From: a virus
Strand: one strand, 5' to 3'
IMG/VR virus record: IMGVR_UViG_3300002835_000216
Span: 1 to 58,555 of that record
DNA length: 58,555 nucleotides
The notes under the pieces were generated by a model. The model was not told where the DNA came from and made no database searches. It saw only the letters and a program-made list of their open reading frames with translations. Positions 42,783 to 50,543 of this stretch are shown here, piece after piece (within the stretch, counting starts at the first letter, position 1; each line of letters opens with the position of its first letter). The position numbers were made by a program, and so were the translations under genes.

Positions 42783-43478
42783 ATGAAAGAGCAACTGATT
42801 GAGCAAATTGAAGGTTTAAAAGCCATCAAAGAAGAAGCACGCAATAACAAGGCTATGAAAATTAGTTCTTTGTTTCATGAGGTGTTTGATTTGAAAGATG
42901 TAGAATATTCAAATCTGAATATTGGTTCTGAACGGGCTGAGTTTAGCTTCAATAATGAATATTCTGGTCAGTTTACAGTTTTGTATTACGAGACATATGG
43001 TGATGATGAGACCAAATTAGAAGTAAGTGTACCATCATCTTACAGTGAAGATGTTTCACGTTTGATTCAGTGGGGTAAGATTGCAGAACAAATTGAATTG
43101 AAGGGTAGTGAGTTTTTAACTAAACTAAAAGTACTCCGAAACGAATATAAAGCAGGAATTGAGGTCACTAACAACATGTTGTATGAGGCTGAAACTAGAT
43201 TGAAGTTTATTCAAAATAAAGAAAATGCAGTTGATTTAGAATTGACTAAAACGGCTTTGAGAACTGTAGGTCATCAATTTGAAACAGGTCATTGGGTGCA
43301 AGTAGGAGCAATGGATAGTGTTTATACTGACAGTATCCGGATTGAACAAACACCAGGTAAGAAAACATATAAAGTTCATTATGTAAACTTAGGCCGCCCG
43401 GCTACATATGAACGAGTACGAGAAATGTATATCAATAAATTGGCTCAAGAATTGGTAAATAACTCTAAAAACGCCTAA
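42783..43478 (+). CDS. Hypothetical protein
   Basis: 231 aa, the largest protein of the array. N-terminal part with coiled-coil-like helices (LIEQIEGLKAIKEEARN), a beta-rich section, another long helix (KVLRNEYKAGIEVTNNMLYEAE) and a beta C-terminus. Not recognised. Confidence 0.65.
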   Translation: MKEQLIEQIEGLKAIKEEARNNKAMKISSLFHEVFDLKDVEYSNLNIGSERAEFSFNNEYSGQFTVLYYETYGDDETKLEVSVPSSYSEDVSRLIQWGKIAEQIELKGSEFLTKLKVLRNEYKAGIEVTNNMLYEAETRLKFIQNKENAVDLELTKTALRTVGHQFETGHWVQVGAMDSVYTDSIRIEQTPGKKTYKVHYVNLGRPATYERVREMYINKLAQELVNNSKNA

Positions 43479-43480
43479 CC

Positions 43481-43612
43481 ATGAACCAGCAAGAATTAAC
43501 CACCAAGTTGATTGAATTGAAATCACAGGTAACAGGCACAACACCTTACGCATACGGTTTGTTAGACGGTTTAACAATGGCAATAGAAGAAATAGAGAGT
43601 CCCCGATCATAA
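43481..43612 (+). CDS. Hypothetical small protein
   Basis: 43 aa, 2 nt behind the previous gene, acidic, helical (ELTTKLIELKSQVTG, GLTMAIEEIESP). Forms a short operon with 42783. Confidence 0.5.
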   Translation: MNQQELTTKLIELKSQVTGTTPYAYGLLDGLTMAIEEIESPRS

Positions 43613-43645
43613 CCATTTTTAATTACACCCGCGTTATGGGGACTA

Positions 43646-43675
43646 GGGGAGCCAGGTTTGGCTCCCCACTCTTTT
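43646..43675 (+). terminator. Terminator fused to the next promoter
   Basis: GGGGAGCC and GGCTCCCC form an 8-bp stem with loop AGGTTT, then ACTCTTTTATT. The loop and 3' arm contain the -33 TTTG of the next promoter. Confidence 0.75.
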
Positions 43676-43688
43676 ATTGTTATATTTA
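43657..43688 (+). promoter_or_regulatory. Host-type promoter inside terminator
   Basis: TTTG 43657-43660, TATATTTA 43681-43688, spacer 20 nt. Confidence 0.78.
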
Positions 43689-43711
43689 GACGTAATTAAA
43701 AATTAAAGGTT

Positions 43712-43978
43712 ATGCTGTTAGTAGAGTTTAAAGAAATGGTTAACGACGGTAAAATATTCTCCGTTGTATTTACTAAGAAGGATGGTACGATCCGAAAAAT
43801 GGTAGCGCGGTTAGGGGTGCGTAAGCATCTTAAGGGAGGCGAATTGAAATACGACGCCGCTGCCCGCAATTTATTGCCTGTATTTGATATGGAGAAAGAA
43901 GAATATCGTATGATTAATGTTTCAACCATACAAGAAATTAAAGTGGGTGGTGCTAAGATTGATTTGGCTACGCTATAA
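43712..43978 (+). CDS. SH3-barrel-like small phage protein
   Basis: 88 aa. FTKKDGTIRKMVARLGVRKHLKGGELKYD ... YRMINVSTIQEIKVGG matches small SH3-like beta-barrel proteins I know from Bacteroidota phages, including crAss-like ones; function unknown. Own promoter; its final codons carry the -33 box of the next promoter. Confidence 0.68.
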   Translation: MLLVEFKEMVNDGKIFSVVFTKKDGTIRKMVARLGVRKHLKGGELKYDAAARNLLPVFDMEKEEYRMINVSTIQEIKVGGAKIDLATL

Positions 43979-43994
43979 TTTGATGTTATATTTA
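43963..43994 (+). promoter_or_regulatory. Host-type promoter, -33 inside CDS end
   Basis: TTTG 43963-43966, TATATTTA 43987-43994, spacer 20 nt. Confidence 0.77.
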
Positions 43995-44017
43995 GACGTA
44001 ATTAAAAATTAAGTGTT

Positions 44018-44263
44018 ATGAAAAAAGTGCAGTTTAAAAGTGACGTTTATGGTTTCGTTTACGATTCAGTTTATGGCGAAGTTAGTAAAGTGTTTAATAC
44101 ACCTTTAAATGAATCAGAATTAGAATTAATTGAGAGTGTATTAAGTGAAGATGATTGTATTTTCACAGATATTGATTCAGTAAATGCAGTGTTTGAATTT
44201 GATGAGAATAGTTTGGAGTGTGATGTTGAGGGTTTGAATACAGTATTAGAGTACGCAGAATAA
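44018..44263 (+). CDS. Hypothetical acidic protein
   Basis: 81 aa, acidic (ESELELIESVLSEDDC). KKVQFKSDVYGFVYDSVYGEV is beta-rich. Single-gene unit of the array. Confidence 0.57.
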   Translation: MKKVQFKSDVYGFVYDSVYGEVSKVFNTPLNESELELIESVLSEDDCIFTDIDSVNAVFEFDENSLECDVEGLNTVLEYAE

Positions 44264-44274
44264 AATAAAAACAA

Positions 44275-44309
44275 AGGTGGTGATGAGCTTGGCTCACGCC
44301 ACCTTTTTT
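44275..44309 (+). terminator. Terminator fused to the next promoter
   Basis: A 13-bp stem with one bulged A (AGGTGGTG..TGAGC / GCTCA..CGCCACCT, loop TTG) followed by six T. Nearly the same hairpin occurs at 44626. Confidence 0.8.
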
Positions 44310-44319
44310 ATTATATTTA
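44288..44319 (+). promoter_or_regulatory. Host-type promoter inside terminator
   Basis: CTTG 44288-44291, TATATTTA 44312-44319, spacer 20 nt. Confidence 0.75.
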
Positions 44320-44344
44320 AACGTAATTAAAAAATTAAAAGGTT

Positions 44345-44614
44345 ATGAAAATGATTGATTTAAATGTTGCTTTTAGAGAGGCGATGGATGTAGCATCTTA
44401 TGAAGATGTATTGGGTATTATAGAGAGTTATGAGGATGAAAGTATATTAGATGACTTTAAACTTGAGTTTGTTGAAGGTGAAGATATTAGTAAAGATGAC
44501 TATAGTTACTTCTCTATTAGTTTGATAGATGATATAAGTGAAGTTGGTTATATACAGGCCAATTGGATTTATATTTGGGATAAGGATATTTTTGAAAAGA
44601 CTGAGTTACTTTAA
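44345..44614 (+). CDS. Hypothetical acidic protein
   Basis: 89 aa, very acidic (YEDVLGIIESYEDESILDDF); unrecognised. Own promoter within the terminator hairpin. Confidence 0.57.
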   Translation: MKMIDLNVAFREAMDVASYEDVLGIIESYEDESILDDFKLEFVEGEDISKDDYSYFSISLIDDISEVGYIQANWIYIWDKDIFEKTELL

Positions 44615-44625
44615 AATAAAAACAA

Positions 44626-44660
44626 AGGTGGCGATGGGCTTGGCTCACGCCACCTTTTTT
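44626..44660 (+). terminator. Terminator fused to the next promoter
   Basis: Long stem AGGTGGCG..TGGGC / GCTCA..CGCCACCT with loop TTG, then six T; copy of the hairpin at 44275. Confidence 0.8.
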
Positions 44661-44670
44661 ATTATATTTA
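44639..44670 (+). promoter_or_regulatory. Host-type promoter inside terminator
   Basis: CTTG 44639-44642, TATATTTA 44663-44670, spacer 20 nt. Confidence 0.75.
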
Positions 44671-44693
44671 ACCGTAATTAAAAATTAATGGTT

Positions 44694-44954
44694 ATGAAAG
44701 CAAAAGGAATTAAAGCAATGATGACGTTGCTGGAGAAGAAGGGTTGCAAGGTGTGTGGCACCACAGAGGATTTTTACGGCCGCCATAACAGCACACCAGG
44801 CGTTTGGATCGCAGCAGACCACACACCTGAATTGTTCAACTACTGGAGTTCAAATGGAGTATTGATTAGTGGTAAGTTGAATAGGGCAGTTCAGAAAGCC
44901 GGATGGTGGTTTGAGTGGCACGATCCAGGAACGATTATGGTATGGCCACACTAA
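44694..44954 (+). CDS. Hypothetical protein
   Basis: 86 aa from GGTTATG. KGCKVCGTTEDFYGRH holds one CxxC; SGKLNRAVQKAGWWFEWHDPG is distinctive but unrecognised. Base composition is richer in G and C than neighbouring genes, hinting at separate acquisition. Confidence 0.57.
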   Translation: MKAKGIKAMMTLLEKKGCKVCGTTEDFYGRHNSTPGVWIAADHTPELFNYWSSNGVLISGKLNRAVQKAGWWFEWHDPGTIMVWPH

Positions 44955-44961
44955 CCAGGGT

Positions 44962-44993
44962 GGGGAGCCGGTTTGGCTCCCCGCTTATTTTTT
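44962..44993 (+). terminator. Terminator fused to the next promoter
   Basis: GGGGAGCC and GGCTCCCC pair (8 bp, loop GGTTT), then CTTATTTTTT. Confidence 0.8.
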
Positions 44994-45003
44994 GTTATAT
45001 TTA
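44972..45003 (+). promoter_or_regulatory. Host-type promoter inside terminator
   Basis: TTTG 44972-44975, TATATTTA 44996-45003, spacer 20 nt. Confidence 0.78.
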
Positions 45004-45033
45004 GATGTAATTAAAAATTAAAAACAAAAGGTT

Positions 45034-45228
45034 ATGACAGTTCAAGAATTGATTGATAAGTTGAGTCAGGTTAAAAACAAAAACTTAGAAGTAGTAGTTC
45101 AGGTTACTGACCCAACAGATTGGGAGTACAACAACTCAATTGAATTTACTGAGGTTCAAAGTGTATTATTGGTTGAGGATGATGATGATGAGACTGAAGT
45201 ATTTGTAATTAATGGGGGTGATGTTTGA
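45034..45228 (+). CDS. Hypothetical small acidic protein
   Basis: 64 aa. MTVQELIDKLSQVKNKNLEVVVQV ... VLLVEDDDDETEVFVIN resembles a common small phage/plasmid beta-alpha protein type; function unknown. The stop lies inside the terminator hairpin. Confidence 0.58.
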   Translation: MTVQELIDKLSQVKNKNLEVVVQVTDPTDWEYNNSIEFTEVQSVLLVEDDDDETEVFVINGGDV

Positions 45229-45245
45229 TCACCCCTTATTTTTTT
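45215..45245 (+). terminator. Terminator overlapping CDS end
   Basis: GGGGTGAT and ATCACCCC form an 8-bp stem with loop GTTTG, followed by TTATTTTTTT. Confidence 0.85.
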
Positions 45246-45270
45246 ACCCCAAAAAGGGATGTTATATTTA
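45239..45270 (+). promoter_or_regulatory. Host-type promoter (degenerate -33)
   Basis: TTTT 45239-45242 at the position of TTTG, TATATTTA 45263-45270, spacer 20 nt. Confidence 0.6.
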
Positions 45271-45292
45271 GACGTAATTAAAAATAATGGTT

Positions 45293-45625
45293 ATGAAAAA
45301 CGAAAAAATGATCGTGAATGAAGAGTTGATCGGTAAATACATCAACCAGGTATTGTGGAGCGATGTTAATCCGGTAGGCAAAATTATCGCAATCAAAGGC
45401 AAAACCAAAGTATTGATTCAACCGGTTTGTGCCAGCAAAAATAAAGCCAAAATGGAATTCGTACCGGGTGGTTTTTCAGCGGTGTGTTTGAATCAAAATG
45501 AACAACATTACGATTTCATGGAGGTGGGAGAGGTATTTGAAACGACTCTGAGCCATGCCAAGATGAAAAAAGCGTTCTGGAATATTGACGACGCACCATA
45601 TAAGCAATATGATTATAACTTCTAA
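45293..45625 (+). CDS. Hypothetical protein
   Basis: 110 aa from the GTTATG start. NQVLWSDVNPVGKIIAIKGKTKVLIQPV is beta-rich. Higher G and C in codons than its neighbours. Last gene of the array before the second non-coding block. Confidence 0.58.
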   Translation: MKNEKMIVNEELIGKYINQVLWSDVNPVGKIIAIKGKTKVLIQPVCASKNKAKMEFVPGGFSAVCLNQNEQHYDFMEVGEVFETTLSHAKMKKAFWNIDDAPYKQYDYNF

Positions 45626-45967
45626 ATAGAAGATACGGAGAGGGGAAAGGGCCGAAAGGCTCTTTCTTCTTTTTTGGAAAAGAGGGGTGTACGTGGTACG
45701 TGATATATACTTTATATGTGGTATATCCCCCCGCGCGCTGTTATCCATACATGCTTGGATACTGGGAAAGAATTTTTTTGATGTAAGGATGAAATAAAGG
45801 TAACTTCCACCATCGGATAGTATATACTTATATATTTGCACCGCCCACCATACCCCCATACCACACCATCCTATACCATGCCCATCCCCCACACCCACAC
45901 CCCAATTTCCGGATTTGCCCTTTTACCCATTTTTTCCAGCTCCCTAAATCCTTCTTTCTTAAAAAAG
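45626..45967. other. Second non-coding block closing the small-gene array
   Basis: About 340 bp. It contains a terminator (45645-45675), an ATATAC/GTATAT inverted repeat, a TATCCA/TGGATA hairpin, and a C-rich low-complexity tract at about 45839-45905 whose complement resembles in composition the G-rich tract at 39173-39231. The ORFs that cross it on either strand are repetitive and rejected. Confidence 0.55.
45645..45675 (+). terminator. Rho-independent terminator with GAAA loop
   Basis: GAAAGGGCC and GGCTCTTTC form a 9-bp stem (one G-T) around a GNRA loop, followed by TTCTTTTTT. Confidence 0.9.
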
Positions 45968-45999
45968 TTTGGCTACCATAAGGTATATACATATATTCA
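45968..45999 (+). promoter_or_regulatory. Host-type promoter (TATATTCA)
   Basis: TTTG 45968-45971, TATATTCA 45992-45999, spacer 20 nt. Confidence 0.7.
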
Positions 46000-46029
46000 G
46001 GTATTAATGAAAACAAAGTAAATAAGTTT

Positions 46030-46248
46030 ATGTGGGCATTTGCAGTTGTAGGAGCATTATTACTATTCGCGTTTATTAACGGTTTAATTCACTTATTTAA
46101 ACCAGACAAACCCACTATCATTAGATGTATCGCCTTTATGGTCGGGTTGGTATTATCCAATATTTTATTTGATTGGGGAATTGAACGTATGGAATGGTTT
46201 TTAGGACTGTCTATTACTATGGTGGGTCTTTGGAAATGGTATGAGTAA
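46030..46248 (+). CDS. Small membrane protein
   Basis: 72 aa with two or three hydrophobic segments (2-22, 34-50, 54-70); starts at GTTTATG behind its own promoter. Unrecognised. Confidence 0.6.
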   Translation: MWAFAVVGALLLFAFINGLIHLFKPDKPTIIRCIAFMVGLVLSNILFDWGIERMEWFLGLSITMVGLWKWYE

Positions 46249-46307
46249 GGAGCGTATATACGGATATGTGGATGTGGGTGGGATGCAAGGAAACTTTCGA
46301 GCTGAGG

Positions 46308-46339
46308 CTTGGCTTCCCAAGATTTTTTCCATAACTTCA
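46308..46339 (+). promoter_or_regulatory. Weak host-type promoter
   Basis: CTTG 46308-46311 and TAACTTCA 46332-46339, spacer 20 nt; the -7 fits only TAnnTT. Confidence 0.5.
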
Positions 46340-46366
46340 CCCCACTGGAGTTAATAAATTAAGGTT

Positions 46367-46525
46367 ATGAAGATTCGCTTTAATGATACATTTCTATTTA
46401 TTATTGGAATTATATTTTTCATAGGAGGATATTTTACTGAGACTATAGGTTCATATTTTGTATTTGGTTTATGTCTTGGTACTTTAATTAATCACGCTGT
46501 CCAAGATTTTAAGAATAAAAAATAA
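46367..46525 (+). CDS. Small membrane protein
   Basis: 52 aa with two hydrophobic helices (about 8-22 and 28-45); AAGGTTATG start context and TAATG coupling to the GIY-YIG gene. Confidence 0.55.
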   Translation: MKIRFNDTFLFIIGIIFFIGGYFTETIGSYFVFGLCLGTLINHAVQDFKNKK

Positions 46526-47028
46526 TGAGTTACTATTCAGAAACATCTATTAAACATCCTATTCAAAAGATTACTTATGAAGAGGCTAAACAATATATTC
46601 CCTTAAAAGAAGATTATACTGGTGTAACAGTAGATAAATGTCCATACTACACCATGACTGAAGGTGAGGACGGGTGGACTCTGGTGACATATTACACTGG
46701 GAGAAAACGAGCGAGGTATGTTAACCTAGATAAAGAATATGATTCATGGGTTTATGTTATATCTAACCCTAGCATTCCTGGTCAAATAAAAATTGGTTAT
46801 ACTGATCTTACTCCTGAGAAACGAGCTCAACAATTGTCTCGATCAACAGGTGTTCCAACTCCATTTATTGTTGAATGGGCATTCCATTGTTTTAATGGGG
46901 CTCAATTGGAAGGTGAGGTTCATCGTTACTTAGAGGCATCACGTGTGTCTGGTAATAGAGAATTTTTTGATACTTCTATTAGTGAAGCTAGAGACACTAT
47001 TGTTAGGTTCGGACAAAATTATCTTTAG
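46525..47028 (+). CDS. GIY-YIG-like (T5orf172/DUF4357-type) nuclease domain protein
   Basis: 167 aa. From about residue 76, WVYVISNPSIPGQIKIGYTD (the YV...KIG strand pair of the GIY-YIG fold), then LTPEKRAQQLSRSTGVPTPF, a GEVHRYLEA helix and NREFF: this is the T5orf172 subfamily. The N-terminal 75 residues are unrecognised. It could be a nuclease acting on host or competitor DNA, or a homing-type relative. Confidence 0.8.
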   Translation: MSYYSETSIKHPIQKITYEEAKQYIPLKEDYTGVTVDKCPYYTMTEGEDGWTLVTYYTGRKRARYVNLDKEYDSWVYVISNPSIPGQIKIGYTDLTPEKRAQQLSRSTGVPTPFIVEWAFHCFNGAQLEGEVHRYLEASRVSGNREFFDTSISEARDTIVRFGQNYL

Positions 47029-47029
47029 G

Positions 47030-47061
47030 TTTGGCTACCCAAGAATATATACATATATTTA
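47030..47061 (+). promoter_or_regulatory. Host-type promoter for MoxR module
   Basis: TTTG 47030-47033, TATATTTA 47054-47061, spacer 20 nt. Confidence 0.78.
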
Positions 47062-47084
47062 GGTGTTAATTAAAAATTAAAGTT

Positions 47085-48269
47085 ATGAGTAAAACAAAGA
47101 AACATGATCTGGTATCGGTAAACGTGAATGAGCTCAAAGAGTTCCTTACCCATATCATCAACAACAACCGTTACCTGCAAGAGAATGGTAAGCCATCAGT
47201 TTCAATTGAAGTTGTAGGTGAATCAGGTATTGGTAAAACATCTTCAATCATCCAGCTAGCTAATGAGTTGGATTTGCATTTTGTTAAATTGAACCTCGCA
47301 CAAATTGAAGAAATTGGTGACTTGGTTGGTTTTCCAATCCGTCAATTTGAACTTACAAAAGGTTCTGATAAAGTATGGGTTGATGAGAATTTGATTAAAG
47401 AATATCAAGATCAAGGTTTTAAATCAACTGGTTTGAACCGAATGAGTTACTGCGCACCTGAATGGATTAGTGGTAAAGAAAAAGGAGGTATTTTGCTTCT
47501 GGATGACTGGAACCGCGCTGATATTCGTTTCATTCAAGCTGTAATGGAGCTGATTGATCGTCAACAATATATTAGCTGGACATTACCTAAAGATTGGCAT
47601 ATCATTTTGACTGCTAATCCTGACACAGGTGAATATTTGGTTAATAGTATTGATAACGCACAAAAAACACGATTTATTTCAGTTAATCTAAAGTATGATG
47701 TTGACTGTTGGGGTAAATGGGCTGAAGAAAATGAAATGGATGGTCGTTGTATCAACTTCATGCTTATGCATCCTGAATTGGTTACTAAAGAGATAAACAG
47801 CCGAAGTGTTAGTATGTTCTTTAATTCTATTTCTTCACTTAAGAATTTTGAAGAGTCATTGCCTCTAATTCAAATGGTTGGAGAAGGATCAGTTGGTTCT
47901 GAGTTTAGTACTATGTTCACTATGTTTATTAATAACAAGTTGGACCGTATGATTACTCCTGAGAATATCTTGAACCAAGATGAAAAGTATGTTATGAATA
48001 CTTTAAAAAGTTTAGTTGGTAAGGAAGATAAATATCGAGCAGATATTGCCTCAACACTCTCAACTCGATTGGCTAACTATTTGGATATTAAAGCTAAAAC
48101 TGAGAAAATCTCAAATGAAATTATTAACCGTATCTCGGCACTGGTAAAGGAGGAAATTTTTACCACTGATATCTGTTACAATATGGTTAAGAATATCTAC
48201 AATAGTAATCCGACACAGTTCAAGATGATGATGGTAGATAAGAATTTGGTTAAATATATTATGAAATAA
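47085..48269 (+). CDS. MoxR-type AAA+ ATPase
   Basis: 394 aa. Walker A GESGIGKT (45-52), Walker B GILLLDDWNRAD (135-146) and sensor 1 ILTANPD (174-180) identify an AAA+ ATPase of the MoxR/dynein-like kind, which usually pair with VWA-domain proteins as chaperone or metal-insertion machines. A VWA partner is encoded at 49374 in the same block. The C-terminal part (about 230-394) is helical and unrecognised. Strong promoter at 47030. Confidence 0.87.
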   Translation: MSKTKKHDLVSVNVNELKEFLTHIINNNRYLQENGKPSVSIEVVGESGIGKTSSIIQLANELDLHFVKLNLAQIEEIGDLVGFPIRQFELTKGSDKVWVDENLIKEYQDQGFKSTGLNRMSYCAPEWISGKEKGGILLLDDWNRADIRFIQAVMELIDRQQYISWTLPKDWHIILTANPDTGEYLVNSIDNAQKTRFISVNLKYDVDCWGKWAEENEMDGRCINFMLMHPELVTKEINSRSVSMFFNSISSLKNFEESLPLIQMVGEGSVGSEFSTMFTMFINNKLDRMITPENILNQDEKYVMNTLKSLVGKEDKYRADIASTLSTRLANYLDIKAKTEKISNEIINRISALVKEEIFTTDICYNMVKNIYNSNPTQFKMMMVDKNLVKYIMK

Positions 48270-48272
48270 GTT

Positions 48273-49334
48273 ATGAGTAAGAATACATACGCTATATATT
48301 CAATAAGAAATTACAACAATGATATCATTATATATGATTCAAGTAGCCAGACAAAAGACCCATATAAATTTAAAAGTAATTTTGCCCCACTTGTAGAGTT
48401 CGCTGGAGAGCTTCTTAAAGATAAATCACAAAAGCCTCATGGGAATGTTTATACAGCCACTACTTGCAAGATTCCACGTGATAAAATGAAGGTTTATTTT
48501 CAAGAAAATAATCTTAAGAAAACTACTCGTACTTATTTAGCTGATACTGTATTGATTGATCTAGAATCTCTTGATAAGGTTCTTAGAATATTTCCAAAAC
48601 AACATAGTTGGACTAAAGGATTTATGATCCCTTCAGAGGATGTTGTAAAGAATAGCCATCTTTTTGATATTGATCATAATAGAAACAATTCATGGTCTCA
48701 ACCATATTTTACAATACATGATCAAGTACTTAAAGGAGAACATGATGTTTTTATTAAAACATATGATGATAGAGCTACTCAAATTGTCAAATCGTCATTT
48801 CCAGAGGCTGAGAAAATTGAAATTTTAAGTTATCCAACTGGAGATCTTCTTAAAACACTTGAACTTCTAACTTTCCTTAAAAGTCACCCAAATATTACAG
48901 TAGTATTTGATACTACTTTAAATGAGGGGATGACTAATGAAGGTATTGAGATGGATGACGAGATTGAGAAACAAGTAATGCAAATGCTTAAATCTACAGA
49001 TATTAATGACACTAAAATGGCGATTGAGATTTGTAGTAACTTTGATTTAGAAAAATCATTGTTTCGTATTGCTTTTATGTTTAACAAACATAAGAATTGT
49101 TTTATTGGTAAGCAAAGTATGCTAACTAAAACTAGTTACAAACAAATTGATGCTTATATTCGTAGTAAAGGTATTGGTTGGATGAGTGATCGAGATACAT
49201 TCTTAAGTGATATGTTTGTACTTTATAAGGATGATGAAAAAATTACTCCAATTATTAAACGACACATCCAGGACTATCTTCAATCTCAACTTAAACATAC
49301 TAAAATTAAACTAACTGACATTAGTTTGGCTTAA
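48273..49334 (+). CDS. Hypothetical protein of the MoxR-VWA module
   Basis: 353 aa, not recognised. It lies 3 nt behind the ATPase and 39 nt before the VWA gene, so it is almost certainly co-transcribed with the former. No membrane segment; features are a mixed alpha/beta start (YAIYSIRNYNNDIIIYDSS), a long acidic middle (EGIEMDDEIEKQVMQMLKS) and a helical C-terminus. It may be an adaptor or substrate of the ATPase. Confidence 0.65.
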   Translation: MSKNTYAIYSIRNYNNDIIIYDSSSQTKDPYKFKSNFAPLVEFAGELLKDKSQKPHGNVYTATTCKIPRDKMKVYFQENNLKKTTRTYLADTVLIDLESLDKVLRIFPKQHSWTKGFMIPSEDVVKNSHLFDIDHNRNNSWSQPYFTIHDQVLKGEHDVFIKTYDDRATQIVKSSFPEAEKIEILSYPTGDLLKTLELLTFLKSHPNITVVFDTTLNEGMTNEGIEMDDEIEKQVMQMLKSTDINDTKMAIEICSNFDLEKSLFRIAFMFNKHKNCFIGKQSMLTKTSYKQIDAYIRSKGIGWMSDRDTFLSDMFVLYKDDEKITPIIKRHIQDYLQSQLKHTKIKLTDISLA

Positions 49335-49356
49335 CCCAATATCTTACTTATATTTA
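49325..49356 (+). promoter_or_regulatory. Host-type promoter for VWA gene, -33 inside CDS end
   Basis: TTTG 49325-49328, TATATTTA 49349-49356, spacer 20 nt. Confidence 0.76.
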
Positions 49357-49373
49357 GGTAAAAGAAATAAGTT

Positions 49374-50543
49374 ATGAATGTATATGAAGAAGTAGTTAAA
49401 CACTCAAAGAAGTTAATGTTTGACGAACCATTCTATGGGTTGATGCTCATAGCGATGAATAAGGAACTTAGTGAGCGAATTGACACTGCATGTGTTACTC
49501 GAGATAATATCAACACTAAGTTGATGGTCAATCCTGAGTTTTGGGCTACATTGGATGAGAGTACTAAAACAGGTGTTCTTAAACATGAGTTGCTCCATAT
49601 CGCGTTCTTTCACCTACTTAATATGGATGGTTTTCCAGATCGTAAACTACACAACGTAGCCGCGGATTTGGAAATTAACCAGTATATTGAGGATAATTAT
49701 AAAGGAGAAAAATGGGATGGTTTAGAGATTCATAAGGAACCATTTGCTAAACTTAATCTTGAACCTAAACAAGGTACTAAGTATTACTACTCAATGCTCC
49801 AGGAGGAAATTCAAAACAATCCTGAAGGTGATGTAGCCAAGTTTATGGAAGGAATGGATCCGATGCATGAGTTATGGGAAGCATTTGATGGTTTGTCTGA
49901 TGCTGAAAAGAAGCTTATTGCTAAACAAATCGACCACCAACTCAAAGAAATTGCTGATCAGGTTCAAAAGAGCTGTGGTACTATACCAGGTGAGTTGAAA
50001 GATTATGTTTTAGGTTTGTTTGAGATGGAAGAACCAGTATTGGACTGGAAAGCTTACCTACGACGTTTTAATGGTATGTCTCAAAAGATTCTTACTAAAA
50101 AGACTCGTCGTAAACCATCTCGACGTTACCCATCTAATCCCGCCCTTAAAGTAAAGCCTAAGAAACGTACACTTGTTGCCATAGACACATCAGGTAGCGT
50201 AAATAACGATGAATTAAAGGAGTTCTTTAATGAAATCTATCACATGTATAAAACCGGAACTGAGATTACAGTGGTTGAATGTGACGCTAAAATTCAACGA
50301 GAGTATGAATATAAAGGTAAGTTAGAAGAAATTAAGGTAGCAGGACGTGGTGGTACTGATTTTGAACCAGTGATGGTTTACCTAAAAGAACATCAAAACA
50401 AGTTTCAAAACCTAATTTATTTTACTGATGGTGAATGTAGTGCTCCTGAAACAAAACCGATGAAACCTATTTTGTGGGTTCATAGTTCACGTTCACCTAT
50501 CAATGAAGAACTCCCAGGAGCTAAAATTAAAATTACCCGATAA
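49374..50543 (+). CDS. Metallopeptidase-like domain plus VWA domain protein (DUF2201 type)
   Basis: 389 aa. N-terminal HELLH (71-75) is a zinc-metallopeptidase HExxH motif; the C-terminal VWA domain has its MIDAS residues in DTSGS (271-275), the RGGTDF Thr (328) and FTDGE (D352). This order (DUF2201 N-terminal metallopeptidase, C-terminal VWA-like) is known in bacteria next to MoxR ATPases. It probably works with the ATPase at 47085 to remodel or cleave a target protein. Target unknown. Confidence 0.87.
   Translation: MNVYEEVVKHSKKLMFDEPFYGLMLIAMNKELSERIDTACVTRDNINTKLMVNPEFWATLDESTKTGVLKHELLHIAFFHLLNMDGFPDRKLHNVAADLEINQYIEDNYKGEKWDGLEIHKEPFAKLNLEPKQGTKYYYSMLQEEIQNNPEGDVAKFMEGMDPMHELWEAFDGLSDAEKKLIAKQIDHQLKEIADQVQKSCGTIPGELKDYVLGLFEMEEPVLDWKAYLRRFNGMSQKILTKKTRRKPSRRYPSNPALKVKPKKRTLVAIDTSGSVNNDELKEFFNEIYHMYKTGTEITVVECDAKIQREYEYKGKLEEIKVAGRGGTDFEPVMVYLKEHQNKFQNLIYFTDGECSAPETKPMKPILWVHSSRSPINEELPGAKIKITR

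Noticed and set aside
45476-46021. ORFs on both strands across the C-rich tract
   Set aside because: Simple repeats of Pro/Thr/His or Gly/Trp, from the low-complexity DNA.
46089-46340. Minus-strand 83-aa ORF across 46.2 kb
   Set aside because: Antisense to a membrane protein gene and promoter; no start context.
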